From: JACMLC01 sp963720235
Lineage (GTDB): Bacteria; Acidobacteriota; Blastocatellia; Pyrinomonadales; Pyrinomonadaceae
Length of the DNA stretch: 64,000 nt
Reading direction: 5' to 3'
Assembly: GCA_963720235.1 (NCBI GenBank)
Contig: OY970389.1
Coordinates: 496,001 to 560,000, forward strand
The notes below the pieces were generated by a model. The model did no database searches. It saw nothing but the letters and a program-made list of their open reading frames with translations, and had not been told where the DNA came from. Position numbers and translations under genes: made by a program. Of the stretch, positions 34,572-42,910 are shown in pieces. Position 1 is the stretch's first letter; every line of letters starts with the position of its first letter.

Positions 34572-35237
34572 TTAATTACCCGCGAGAGCGGCCACTTCTT
34601 CGCCAAAATCATCGCTGCGTTTTTCGATGCCCTCGCCCATCTTGTAGCGGCTGAAGCGGCGAATCGAAATCCGCTCGCCGGTCTTGGCCGTCTTCTCCGT
34701 CACAAGGTCGCCGACGGTCTTGGCGGGGTCTTTGACAAACGGCTGGTCCAGAAGCACTGCCTCTTCATAGAATTTGTTCAAGCGGCCTTCGACGATTTTA
34801 TCAATCACCTGGTCGGGCTTGTTGGCATTCTTCGGATCGTTCTTGGCCTGCGCGCGTGCAATCTCGCGTTCTTTATCGAGCGCATCCGCCGGAACTTCTT
34901 CGCGCGTGACAAAGCGCGGCTCTGCGGCAGCGATGTGCATCGCTATGTCTTTGACGAGTTGCTGGAACTCTTCGCCGCGCGCGACGAAATCCGTCTCGCA
35001 GTTGACTTCGACAAGCACGCCGACCTTGCCGCCCATGTGTATGTAAGAGCCGACCGCGCCTTCGGCTGCGATGCGGCCTTCCTTCTTCTTGGCGGAGGCG
35101 AGACCGCGTTTGCGTAAAAGCTCAATCGCCTGTTCCTCGTTGCCGCCTGTTTCGGTGAGCGCGTTCTTGCATTCCATCATGCCTGCGCCGGTTTTCTCGC
35201 GGAGCGACTTGACTGCGCTCGCCGTAATCTCTGCCAT
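34572..35237 (-). CDS. tsf: Translation elongation factor Ts
   Basis: 221 residues, the short form (E. coli has ~283). N-terminal UBA-like region ITASAVKSLREKTGAGMMEC and the TDFVAR motif (NCETDFVARGEEF) are diagnostic. Exchanges nucleotide on EF-Tu. AAGGAG precedes the ATG. Confidence 0.96.
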   Translation of the reverse strand: MAEITASAVKSLREKTGAGMMECKNALTETGGNEEQAIELLRKRGLASAKKKEGRIAAEGAVGSYIHMGGKVGVLVEVNCETDFVARGEEFQQLVKDIAMHIAAAEPRFVTREEVPADALDKEREIARAQAKNDPKNANKPDQVIDKIVEGRLNKFYEEAVLLDQPFVKDPAKTVGDLVTEKTAKTGERISIRRFSRYKMGEGIEKRSDDFGEEVAALAGN

Positions 35238-35261
35238 TGTGATGAACTCCTTTTGAATTAT

Positions 35262-35305
35262 AAAAAAGCGCAGCCCGGCGGGTTGTCCGCTTGTGGAGGC
35301 TGCGC
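35262..35305 (-). terminator. Intrinsic terminator/attenuator between rpsB and tsf
   Basis: On the minus strand GCGCAGCC (35305-35298), a 22-base loop with an inner CGG/CCG pair, then GGCTGCGC (35275-35268) and six T (35267-35262). Position inside a co-directional operon suggests partial termination that lowers tsf relative to rpsB. Confidence 0.8.
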
Positions 35306-35341
35306 TCGCCGAAAAATTGAAACCTTTATTTGACGTTTGTC

Positions 35342-36421
35342 TTAGCTGGCGATGCCAACGGATTCCGCGCCCTTTTCCTGCTCGGCTGAAGACTCATGCG
35401 GCGCGTCTGCTTCATCACCGCCGCCGTCCGCACCGCTCACAGGCGCGCCTGTTCCGGCCTGCTCATGGTCGCCGATGCTATCGGGCTGTTGTCCGGTCTT
35501 GCCGAATCCCTGATTGCCTGGAACAGAGACCTGCGTCTCGCCCGTCTGCGCGCCCGCGCCCATGTCCGTCACCTTCTCTGCTTCGAGACCGGGGTCGCGG
35601 CTTGTCGTCACGCTGCTGGTATTGTCGCTGCTGCTGCTCCTGTCGCGCCTGCGCGGTCTTGCGCCGTCGCCAGCTTCCGCCGCAGCTCCTGCCACATCCG
35701 ACATGCCTTCCGTCTCATCCGCGCCTTCCGTGACCATCTGCTGGCCTTCGAGCACGGCGTCGGCCATGCGCGAGGCGAAGAGGCGCACGGCGCGCAATGC
35801 ATCGTCGTTGCCGGGAATGATGTAATCAATGCCATCCGGCGAGCAGTTGGTGTCAACCACTGCGACGACAGGGATGCCGAGGCGATTGGCCTCTGCGACT
35901 GCAATCTCTTCTTTGCGAACATCTATGATGAAGACTGCATCGGGCAATCTTGTCATGCTCTTGATGCCGGAAAGATTTTTGTTGAGACTCTCGCGTTCGC
36001 GGTCGAGCTTGATGCGCTCTTTCTTCGTGAGCTTCTCATAGCGACCGTCAGTTTGCATCGCTTCCAAATCTTTGAGACGTTTAATGGATTTCTGGACGGT
36101 TTGAAAATTGGTCAAGAGACCGCCGAGCCAGCGTTGATTGATGTAGTACTGACCTGCGCGCTCAGCCTCTTCGCGTATGGCATCCTGCGCCTGACGTTTC
36201 GTGCCGACAAAGAGCACGGTCTTGCCGCGATCTTCCGCCACCAGATTTGTCATAAACTGGATGGCATCGCGGAACATGCGCTGTGTCTTCTGCAAGTCAA
36301 TAATGTAAATGCCGTTGCGCTCGCCGAAAATATATTCCTTCATTTTCGGATTCCAGCGCCGTACCTGGTGGCCGAAGTGCACGCCGGCCTCCAGCAATTC
36401 TTTCATCGTAACCGAAGCCAA
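35342..36421 (-). CDS. rpsB: Ribosomal protein S2 with long C-terminal extension
   Basis: Residues 1-235 are a normal S2 (MKELLEAGVHFGHQVRRWNP, GTKRQAQDAIREEAER, RLPDAVFIIDVRKE, DDALRAVRLFASRMADAV). The remaining ~120 residues are a low-complexity acidic/Ser/Gly/Thr tail with no recognised fold. Total 359 against the usual ~250. The tail has no frameshift signature. Confidence 0.95.
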   Translation of the reverse strand: MASVTMKELLEAGVHFGHQVRRWNPKMKEYIFGERNGIYIIDLQKTQRMFRDAIQFMTNLVAEDRGKTVLFVGTKRQAQDAIREEAERAGQYYINQRWLGGLLTNFQTVQKSIKRLKDLEAMQTDGRYEKLTKKERIKLDRERESLNKNLSGIKSMTRLPDAVFIIDVRKEEIAVAEANRLGIPVVAVVDTNCSPDGIDYIIPGNDDALRAVRLFASRMADAVLEGQQMVTEGADETEGMSDVAGAAAEAGDGARPRRRDRSSSSDNTSSVTTSRDPGLEAEKVTDMGAGAQTGETQVSVPGNQGFGKTGQQPDSIGDHEQAGTGAPVSGADGGGDEADAPHESSAEQEKGAESVGIAS

Positions 36422-36524
36422 AAGAAGTCTCCTTTACAAGTGTTGGTTTATGTACTCGCCGCCGCCCACAGGCTTCTTCTTATCGTAGAAGCAACCAAAT
36501 CAGGACGGCGACAATGGACTAAAA

Positions 36525-36600
36525 ACAGTTTTCAGTTTTTAGTTTTCAGTTTTTAGAAATCAGCAATTAACTGAAAACTAAAAACTGAAAACTGAAAACT
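36525..36600. repeat. Hairpin of CAGTTTT/AAAACTG units
   Basis: Fourth copy of the family at 2555, 4505 and 18991. It touches the stop codon of rpsI (36599) and separates rpsI from rpsB. Confidence 0.8.
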
Positions 36601-36991
36601 ATCTCTTCGAGAACTGGAAACGCTTGCGTGCGCCCTTCTGTCCGTACTTCTTGCGCTCTTTGATGCGCGGGTCGCGCGTCACGAGTCCGGCCTGCTTGAG
36701 TGTGCGCCTGAGGTCTGCGTTAAATTCCATCAACGCGCGCGTGATGCCGTGACGAATCGCTCCGGCCTGTCCGGCGGGGCCGCCGCCGTCCACGTTGACC
36801 AGAATGTCGAACTTATTAGTCGTCTCGGTCAACTGCAAGGGCTGGCGAATAATCATGCGCAGGGTCTCGTTCGGGAAATACTGCTCGAACGATTTCTTGT
36901 TGACCAGCACATCGCCGTTGCCGGGTCGCAGATAGACGCGCGCCGTCGAAGTCTTGCGCCGCCCCGTTCCATAATATTGAATTTCAGCCAC
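36599..36991 (-). CDS. rpsI: Ribosomal protein S9
   Basis: 130 residues, full length. YYGTGRRKTSTARVYL at the N-terminus and the basic C-terminus GQKGARKRFQFSKR, whose tail reaches the ribosomal P site. Co-directional with rplM upstream, the conserved L13-S9 pair. Confidence 0.96.
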   Translation of the reverse strand: MAEIQYYGTGRRKTSTARVYLRPGNGDVLVNKKSFEQYFPNETLRMIIRQPLQLTETTNKFDILVNVDGGGPAGQAGAIRHGITRALMEFNADLRRTLKQAGLVTRDPRIKERKKYGQKGARKRFQFSKR

Positions 36992-37031
36992 AGCTTTATC
37001 TATCCTTCAAAATCTTTGTCAGTTAATTTGT

Positions 37032-37481
37032 TTATGTTTGTTGAGGGGTGATGTCGAGCGTCTGAGGCTTCTGTGCCGTGTGGGGGTGTTCTGCGTCGGC
37101 GTAAACTTTCAGCTTTTTACCCATCGCCTTGCCGAGCTTGGATTTGGGCAACATGCCCCTGACCGCCATCTCAATGACGCGCTCCGGGTGCTTCTCGAAT
37201 TGAGTCTTCACGGAAATTTCGCGAAGACCGCCCGGATAGAGCGTGTGATGGCGATAGACCTTCTGCTCGGCCTTCGACCCCTTAAAGACAGCCTTGCGGG
37301 CGTTAATCACAATCACGTGGTCGCCCATATCCATAAACGGCGTCCACTTCGGATTGTTCTTGCCGGAGAGAATGCGCGCCACTTCTGTGGCGAGCCGCCC
37401 GACCGTTTGCCCCGCCGCATCAACGACGAACCATTTGCGATTTTCAGCGAGACCAGTCCCGCTAGGAAAGTATGTTGACAT
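37032..37481 (-). CDS. rplM: Ribosomal protein L13
   Basis: 149 residues, full length. Typical features: WFVVDAAGQTVGRLATEVA, GDHVIVINARK, YRHHTLYPGGL and the AVRGMLPKSKLGKAM motif. First gene of the L13-S9 unit; a good promoter lies upstream. Confidence 0.96.
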   Translation of the reverse strand: MSTYFPSGTGLAENRKWFVVDAAGQTVGRLATEVARILSGKNNPKWTPFMDMGDHVIVINARKAVFKGSKAEQKVYRHHTLYPGGLREISVKTQFEKHPERVIEMAVRGMLPKSKLGKAMGKKLKVYADAEHPHTAQKPQTLDITPQQT

Positions 37482-37523
37482 AGATAACTCTCTCTGCTTA
37501 AAGCGTCTAAAACGCGAACGGCT

Positions 37524-37553
37524 AGAATACCGAAATGCTCAGAAAATTGTCAA
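37524..37553 (-). promoter_or_regulatory. Sigma-70 type promoter for rplM-rpsI
   Basis: On the minus strand TTGACA (37553-37548), an 18-base spacer and TATTCT (37529-37524). A perfect -35 and good -10, about 40 bases ahead of the rplM start. Confidence 0.75.
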
Positions 37554-37596
37554 GTTAAGCCGGGCTGTCTCCTCAGTTACTGCCGCTTTCATTACT

Positions 37597-37646
37597 AAAA
37601 AATCAAAAGGGGAGATTCTCCTTTTCCATCATCGGAGAATCTCCCC
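37597..37646 (-). terminator. Intrinsic terminator of the M48 protease gene
   Basis: Perfect 13-bp stem GGGGAGATTCTCC (37609-37621) with GGAGAATCTCCCC (37634-37646) and a 12-base loop. On the minus strand it is followed by TTTTGATTTTTT. It begins 27 bases after the protease stop and insulates the ribosomal promoter. Confidence 0.9.
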
Positions 37647-37673
37647 TGAATAAATCCGTCTTTGGGGCTCAAC

Positions 37674-38852
37674 TTAGGGCGTTGAGTCTGTCGTCGGCGG
37701 AGGCTGCTGCTGCGAGCCGTCGTTACGTTTGAGTTTCGGCGGATCGGCAGGCTTTGTCTCCTGCGGAGCGTTCGGATCTGTAGTCGAATCATCCGGCGCG
37801 GGCTGACGACGTTTGAGCGTCGGGCGTCCGTTCGGGCCATCCTCGCCGCCTATGATATCGCCTGAGGTCGTGATGCGCGCATTAGAGGTTTTCAAGAGCC
37901 TGTTTTTGACGCGCTGGAATTCCGAAGTGCTGATGACATACTCTTCGCGCTCAGGGAAGCGAGCTACCAGATTGAGCGAAGCCGCGCGCCTATCAGGCGG
38001 TTGCGGGTGCGTGGAAAATGCTCTGGAAAGAAAGCCCGGCTTCTTCTTGTTCTTGGAAGAGAGCTTTTCAAACATCGTCGCCATCGCGGTCGGGTCATAA
38101 CCGGCTGCATAAAGATACTGCGCGCCGAGCTTGTCCGCTTCCTCTTCCGCGCTGCGGCTGAATTTCATAAAGGCCGCGAGCAGTCCGAGCCCGGCAGTAT
38201 TCTGGAAAATCACGCCCGGCCAGCCGCCCAAAAAGATTGAGCCGAGAATCATGCCGACCTCTGCCACATTGGCTTTGGCCTGATTCTCCATCGCGTGCCG
38301 CGCCGTGACGTGCGCAATCTCATGCGCCATCACGCCAGCCAGTTCAGCTTCATTGTCAGCCGCGAGAATCAGTCCGCGATTGACATAGAAGAAGCCGCCC
38401 GGCAGAGCAAAGGCGTTGACCTCATCGGAATCTATGACTTTGATTGTAAAAGGTATCTTGGCATCGGAGTGCAGGACTACGTTCTGGCCGACGCGGTTGA
38501 CGTATTCCGTAATGACCGGGTCGTCCACAAACTTGACGCCTTTTTCAATCTCTGCGGCAAGCTGGCGACCGATGCGAATCTCTTTTTCGGTCGAGCCGGA
38601 AAGGCTGGCAATCGGGCCGCTATTGAGCTTGCGCTTGCCAATCATGGCAGGGTCTTCGTCCGTCTTGAGCGGGCGGCGGTCAACGGTCTGCGCCGGTTGA
38701 GCCTTTGTCTCCTGCTTCTTGTCCTGAGATTCCTGTGTCTGCGCTGGTGTTTTCTGTTCCTGCGTTTGTGCAGAGACGACGGCGATGGCGCTCAGCCACA
38801 TGGAGAGGGCGAGCGCGAGGGCCGTAGCCTTGCGGGAGAAGCGACTACTCAT
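37674..38852 (-). CDS. Periplasmic M48-family metalloprotease (BepA/YfgC-like)
   Basis: 392 residues from the ATG at 38852, chosen because GGAGG is 8 bases upstream; an ATG at 38885 has no such site. Signal peptide (ALALALSMWLSAIAVVSA), Gln/Lys/Thr-rich spacer, peptidase M48 domain with the zinc motif HEIAHVTARH and downstream glutamate (SAEEEADKLGAQY). A Pro/Lys/Asp-rich tail follows. BepA-type proteases act in outer-membrane protein quality control; TPR repeats are absent here. Confidence 0.9.
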   Translation of the reverse strand: MSSRFSRKATALALALSMWLSAIAVVSAQTQEQKTPAQTQESQDKKQETKAQPAQTVDRRPLKTDEDPAMIGKRKLNSGPIASLSGSTEKEIRIGRQLAAEIEKGVKFVDDPVITEYVNRVGQNVVLHSDAKIPFTIKVIDSDEVNAFALPGGFFYVNRGLILAADNEAELAGVMAHEIAHVTARHAMENQAKANVAEVGMILGSIFLGGWPGVIFQNTAGLGLLAAFMKFSRSAEEEADKLGAQYLYAAGYDPTAMATMFEKLSSKNKKKPGFLSRAFSTHPQPPDRRAASLNLVARFPEREEYVISTSEFQRVKNRLLKTSNARITTSGDIIGGEDGPNGRPTLKRRQPAPDDSTTDPNAPQETKPADPPKLKRNDGSQQQPPPTTDSTP

Positions 38853-39282
38853 GGCGAAAGCCTCCAAAAACTTGTGTGCGTTCATAGTCTCGTCAAGAAA
38901 AGCTTCCCGTTCAGCAGTTCGCTTTTCTCATGAAGAGCCGCATTCTGTGGCAAAACGCGGCAGGTAACTTTTTAATTCAAATGAAGGAAACCGAAGCCTC
39001 GCTTGAGCTTCAAAGGAAAATCAACTCGACGGACTTCCAACGCGCTCTTTTGTGGCTGGCCTCCGTTGGATGCAGCCACAGGCTCGCAGGTTGCGCCGCT
39101 TGTTGCTCTCATCCGCGCCTTTTCCGGCTTCTTTTCAATATCTTTCAAAGGATTTGTGGCTGCTCAGGATTATAACAGATAGCGCGCAAAACGATAAATA
39201 TTGCGTGCTGCTGTCGGCGCATGCTACAGTCGAAAGCTGTGTGGGCCAGAAGCCCATTCGCCCCTCCCATAATTCAAGCATC
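38853..39282. other. Intergenic stretch between divergent genes
   Basis: 430 bases between the protease and the large ATPase gene, which diverge, so promoters for both should lie here. I see no clear -35/-10 pair. A GGATGCAGCC..GGCTGCTC partial inverted repeat lies near 39068-39165. No convincing gene. Confidence 0.4.
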
Positions 39283-42200
39283 ATGAAACGCGCCCAGGAT
39301 AAGATCAAGGACTTTATCGAGCCGCAGGCTTTTGAGGAAGTCCAGAATTACGGAGCAGACCCGGCGCGCGCGCTGGCCGCTTACCGTTTTACGGACGCGA
39401 CTTCCGATTTGATTGCGCGCCTCTTGGACGCGCTCGCGGATTTGCCGCGCCAGCGCGGAGGCGCACGCGCTCTGGCTGGCCTGCGCGGCGTCGGCAAGAG
39501 TCATGCCTTAGCTGCCTTTGGCGCGCTGGCCTCGATGCCTGAGTTGCGCCATACAGTGACGGACTCGCATGTGGCGACGAGCGCGCGGCGTCTCTTAAAT
39601 CGCCGTTACATTGTCGCGCGGATAGAGCGCGGGACGCGACCGAGCCTTGTTGATGAATTGCGTGTAGCCTTTGTCGCGGCCTTCGGCGGACATGAATCCG
39701 AATGGATGCACGAGCCGTCGGCGATGCTTGCCATCGCCGCTTCGCGCGCAGCAGAAACGCCGCTCGTCCTTGTCGTGGACACAGCTTTTGGCCGGCAGTC
39801 TCGCGTCCAGCGCGACGATGGCCCAATCTTAAGCTCGCTCGCTGCCGCCACAGAACATGTCAATGCTTTTATCGCGGTCGCGCTTGATGATGACATCGCG
39901 GGCGCAGACGGCGCGAATGTCGCTCTCGCCAAATCCTTTCAGATAGATTACCTAGACCCCGAACATCTCTATCGCGTGGCAGACCTGCATCTCTTTCAAA
40001 AGGACGCAGTGGGCCGCGCTGCGCTGCATGACATCTATGCTCACCTGCGCAGTCATGTTCCCGGATTTAACTGGAGCGAGCCGCGCTTTGCAGCTATCTA
40101 TCCTGTGCATCCTTTAGTGGCCGACGCGGCTCCGGCTGTGCGGCTCTATGCGCAGACCTTTGCTTTTCTCCCTTTCGCAGCCTCTGCCGCCGCACGCGCA
40201 GCCAATCGTCCCGCGCTCTCGCTCGTAGGTCTTGATGAAGTCTTTGACCGCGCGGAGTATGAGCTGCGCAAAGCAGAAGATTTAAAAGAAGCTGTCGCCG
40301 CGTATGACTCTCTGGCGACAAACGCGCTGGCCCAGATTCCAATCATGCAGAGATTGCAGGCCAAGCTCGTCTTGAAAGGTCTCTTTATACTCTCGCTCGA
40401 CGGGCGCGGTGCGACTGCCAGAGAGTTGTGCGCGGCGATGCTGCTCTATGACGAGAAATCGCCGGAGGCTGAAATCGAGCGCGTGCATGAGATGCTCAGG
40501 AGTTTCGCAGCCGCCGCGCCGCAAGGAACTGTGGGCCAGAGCGAGGATGTGGGCCAGATTCGTTATCGCTTCAACATCAGCGCGTCCGCAGGATTCGATG
40601 CCGCGCTTGCTTCAGCCGCGCAAGCAGTTGACGAAGAGCGTATGAACGACCTCCTGCGTGTGGCTGCGCGCTCGCGTTTTGAAGACTGGCCGTTTACGGA
40701 GATGGAGAGCGGCGCGCGTGCCAGAGAGGCTGCGAACCTGCTCTTGATGTGGCGCGGCATGGGGCGTCCTGGTCATCTCGTGTGGCAGGCTTTGGAAGAA
40801 GGCTACGCGCCGCCGTCACAGCGCGCAGAGGATAAAGACAAAGATGCTCCCGGCGATTGGGAGATTGTAATGCTTGCGCCGCGTCTGGCCGCAGACAGTT
40901 CCGGCGCGCCGGAAGATTGTGGCCCTGTTGAAGGCGAAGCATGGTCGCCGTTTGTTGTCTGGTGTCCGGCGGCGTTGACCGTTGAAGAGACGGAAGCTTT
41001 GCGTCGTCTGATAGCCCTGCGCAGAAACTCTGCATTGCTGTCGGAGTTTGGCGAGACTGCACGGGCGGCAGAACGCACGCACACCGCTCTGGTCGAGCGC
41101 ATCTGGACCAGACTTTACATGGACGACGGAGTGCTCTTAATCGGAAGCTTTCGTCGCGCCTTCACGGACGAAGCGCGTGCCGCGCAGACTCTCACAGAGA
41201 TGTTGGGAAGGATGCTGTCAGAGATGTTTGGCATGCGTTACCCTTTGCATCCTGTCTTCACAGAGCCACTCGGCGAATCGGAAGTTGCACGACTCGTCAG
41301 TGGTCTTTTTGGCGGAGCGAATCAAGGCTCTGCGAGCGTGCAGGAGTTGGCGCGTCTGTTTGCCGCGCCGCTCGGTTTAGTCTCACTGCGTGGCGATGCT
41401 TATGCGCTCGAAGCTGGCGACCAGGTGCTGAGGCAGCCGTGGGTGCGTGATGTGTTGGCGATGACAGACGAAGCGGATGGCGGAGTCGTCCCGTTTGAAG
41501 AGGTCTCTGCGAAATTGAGAGACATGCCATATGGCCTGCTTGATGAAGCGCAGCATCTGATTCTGGCTGCACTCGTTGCGCAGCGTCGCATTGAATTGGT
41601 GACAGCGGCAGGAGATCGCATCGGTCGTCGCACGCTCGACCTCAAGCTGCGTTGGGACGAGATTGCTGGCATCGCGCGCGCGGCCACGCTCCTGCACGGC
41701 GCGGAGGAGTTGACGGAGTGGGCCAGACTTTTAACTCATCAGGCGAATCTCAATTCGATTGCGCACCCGACTGCGCGTGAAGCAGTTCGCGCAGCCCTCG
41801 CAGAATGGCTCGAAGCATGGCGGAGCACGCATCTCTTGGAAAATTTCGATGCGCTGCCGGATGCGGGTTTGACGACTCGCACATGGAAGCTTGCGACGGG
41901 CGTGCGCAAGAGTTTCGGCGCGGCTGCCGATGCTGTCGAAGCTGCGCTGGCAGACATCATCTCGCTCGAAGAAGGTTTGCAGCGCGTGGCAGACGCCTTT
42001 GGCGATTCGCCCGAACAGTTTGCGCGCCAGACGCAGCAACTCATGCAACTCTCAAACTTCATCACGGGTCTCAACGTGCGCGAAAGTGCGCGCGCTTATC
42101 TTGCCACCAGCGAGCCGACGACTGTGGACGAGATAGAGAGCGCGCGGCGCGAGTTGCTGGCGATGATGGAAGACATGCAGACCCTGTTTGAGCGCGAATC

Positions 42201-42816
42201 GAACCGGCGTTTTGATATTTTATGGCGCGAGTTTCATGCGCGTTACAGCGAGCATTATGCTGCGCGGCATGCGGAGACAGTTGGAGCGGATGCTAATCGT
42301 AAAGCCGTCGAAAGCTTGACGCGCGGCGCGGAGTGGCGCGAGTTCGAGGCTCTCTCAAAGCTCTCCATCGTCAATCGCCAGCATTGGGAGCAGGCCGAAG
42401 AGTTGCTACAGCATGCCTGTGATTCATATTGCGAACTGAATGTGCGGCAACTCTTAACAGAGCGGCCCGCCTGCGTCTGTTCTTTCCGCCTGACACGCGC
42501 CAGCGCGTTTGCGCGACTGCCGCAGGATTTGGCAGAGACGTTGGAGCATGGCAGGCATGCTTATCGTCGTACATTGCAGATGTTGAGCACGCCTCTGGCG
42601 ATTGCGCTCGACGCGATTGCGCGCAAGGAAGAGGACACGGAGACAGACTGCGCGCGCGCGTCATCTTTCGGGCGCGTTCGCGCGCGGAACGGAACACGAA
42701 CACTTCTCGCACGCAGATGTAGAGCTTATCGAACAGGCTCTGCAAAGAATGGCGACGCCGCCGCCCGTGCGCGTGCGCGTCCCCGCAGACGAGTACGGAC
42801 TCTTGACGCGAGATGA
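39283..42816 (+). CDS. Large P-loop ATPase of unknown function, 3' end frameshifted
   Basis: About 1,177 residues from the ATG at 39283 to the stop in this frame. Walker A GLRGVGKS at 66-73 and a candidate Walker B LVLVVD at 161-166. The remainder is helical, with a YPVHPLVADAAPAVRL segment near 285. The layout (very large, N-terminal P-loop, helical body) recalls the DUF6079/BrxC-PglY class, but no BREX gene is nearby, so I do not assign it. The last ~55 residues are Arg-rich and read like a wrong frame; the natural C-terminus appears in the next frame (42650-42910). Function unknown. Confidence 0.75.
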   Translation: MKRAQDKIKDFIEPQAFEEVQNYGADPARALAAYRFTDATSDLIARLLDALADLPRQRGGARALAGLRGVGKSHALAAFGALASMPELRHTVTDSHVATSARRLLNRRYIVARIERGTRPSLVDELRVAFVAAFGGHESEWMHEPSAMLAIAASRAAETPLVLVVDTAFGRQSRVQRDDGPILSSLAAATEHVNAFIAVALDDDIAGADGANVALAKSFQIDYLDPEHLYRVADLHLFQKDAVGRAALHDIYAHLRSHVPGFNWSEPRFAAIYPVHPLVADAAPAVRLYAQTFAFLPFAASAAARAANRPALSLVGLDEVFDRAEYELRKAEDLKEAVAAYDSLATNALAQIPIMQRLQAKLVLKGLFILSLDGRGATARELCAAMLLYDEKSPEAEIERVHEMLRSFAAAAPQGTVGQSEDVGQIRYRFNISASAGFDAALASAAQAVDEERMNDLLRVAARSRFEDWPFTEMESGARAREAANLLLMWRGMGRPGHLVWQALEEGYAPPSQRAEDKDKDAPGDWEIVMLAPRLAADSSGAPEDCGPVEGEAWSPFVVWCPAALTVEETEALRRLIALRRNSALLSEFGETARAAERTHTALVERIWTRLYMDDGVLLIGSFRRAFTDEARAAQTLTEMLGRMLSEMFGMRYPLHPVFTEPLGESEVARLVSGLFGGANQGSASVQELARLFAAPLGLVSLRGDAYALEAGDQVLRQPWVRDVLAMTDEADGGVVPFEEVSAKLRDMPYGLLDEAQHLILAALVAQRRIELVTAAGDRIGRRTLDLKLRWDEIAGIARAATLLHGAEELTEWARLLTHQANLNSIAHPTAREAVRAALAEWLEAWRSTHLLENFDALPDAGLTTRTWKLATGVRKSFGAAADAVEAALADIISLEEGLQRVADAFGDSPEQFARQTQQLMQLSNFITGLNVRESARAYLATSEPTTVDEIESARRELLAMMEDMQTLFERESNRRFDILWREFHARYSEHYAARHAETVGADANRKAVESLTRGAEWREFEALSKLSIVNRQHWEQAEELLQHACDSYCELNVRQLLTERPACVCSFRLTRASAFARLPQDLAETLEHGRHAYRRTLQMLSTPLAIALDAIARKEEDTETDCARASSFGRVRARNGTRTLLARRCRAYRTGSAKNGDAAARARARPRRRVRTLDAR

Positions 42817-42910
42817 ATTGCGCGCGCGCCTCAATCAATGGCTAGACGATTTGCCGGATCAGCCAGTGCTCGTAGAGGTCGTCGGCGAAAGCGATGGCGA
42901 TGGCGAGTAA
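42650..42910 (+). pseudogene. Out-of-frame C-terminal part of the large ATPase
   Basis: In frame 2 relative to the preceding gene, a normal-looking sequence (HADVELIEQALQRM, VRVRVPADEYGLLTRDEL, LVEVVGESDGDGE) runs to a TAA at 42908-42910. That stop overlaps the DUF2520 start, as expected for a tight operon. The shift lies in or near GCGCGCGCGCG (42650-42660); one missing GC unit would restore the frame. Confidence 0.65.

Noticed and set aside
35396..36556. Long plus-strand reading frame over rpsB
   Set aside because: Antisense shadow of a certain ribosomal protein gene, caused by high-GC codon use; no ribosome site or family match.
39283..42816. Full BREX defence system
   Set aside because: Only the large ATPase is suggestive; no pglX-, pglZ-, brxA- or brxB-like gene surrounds it.
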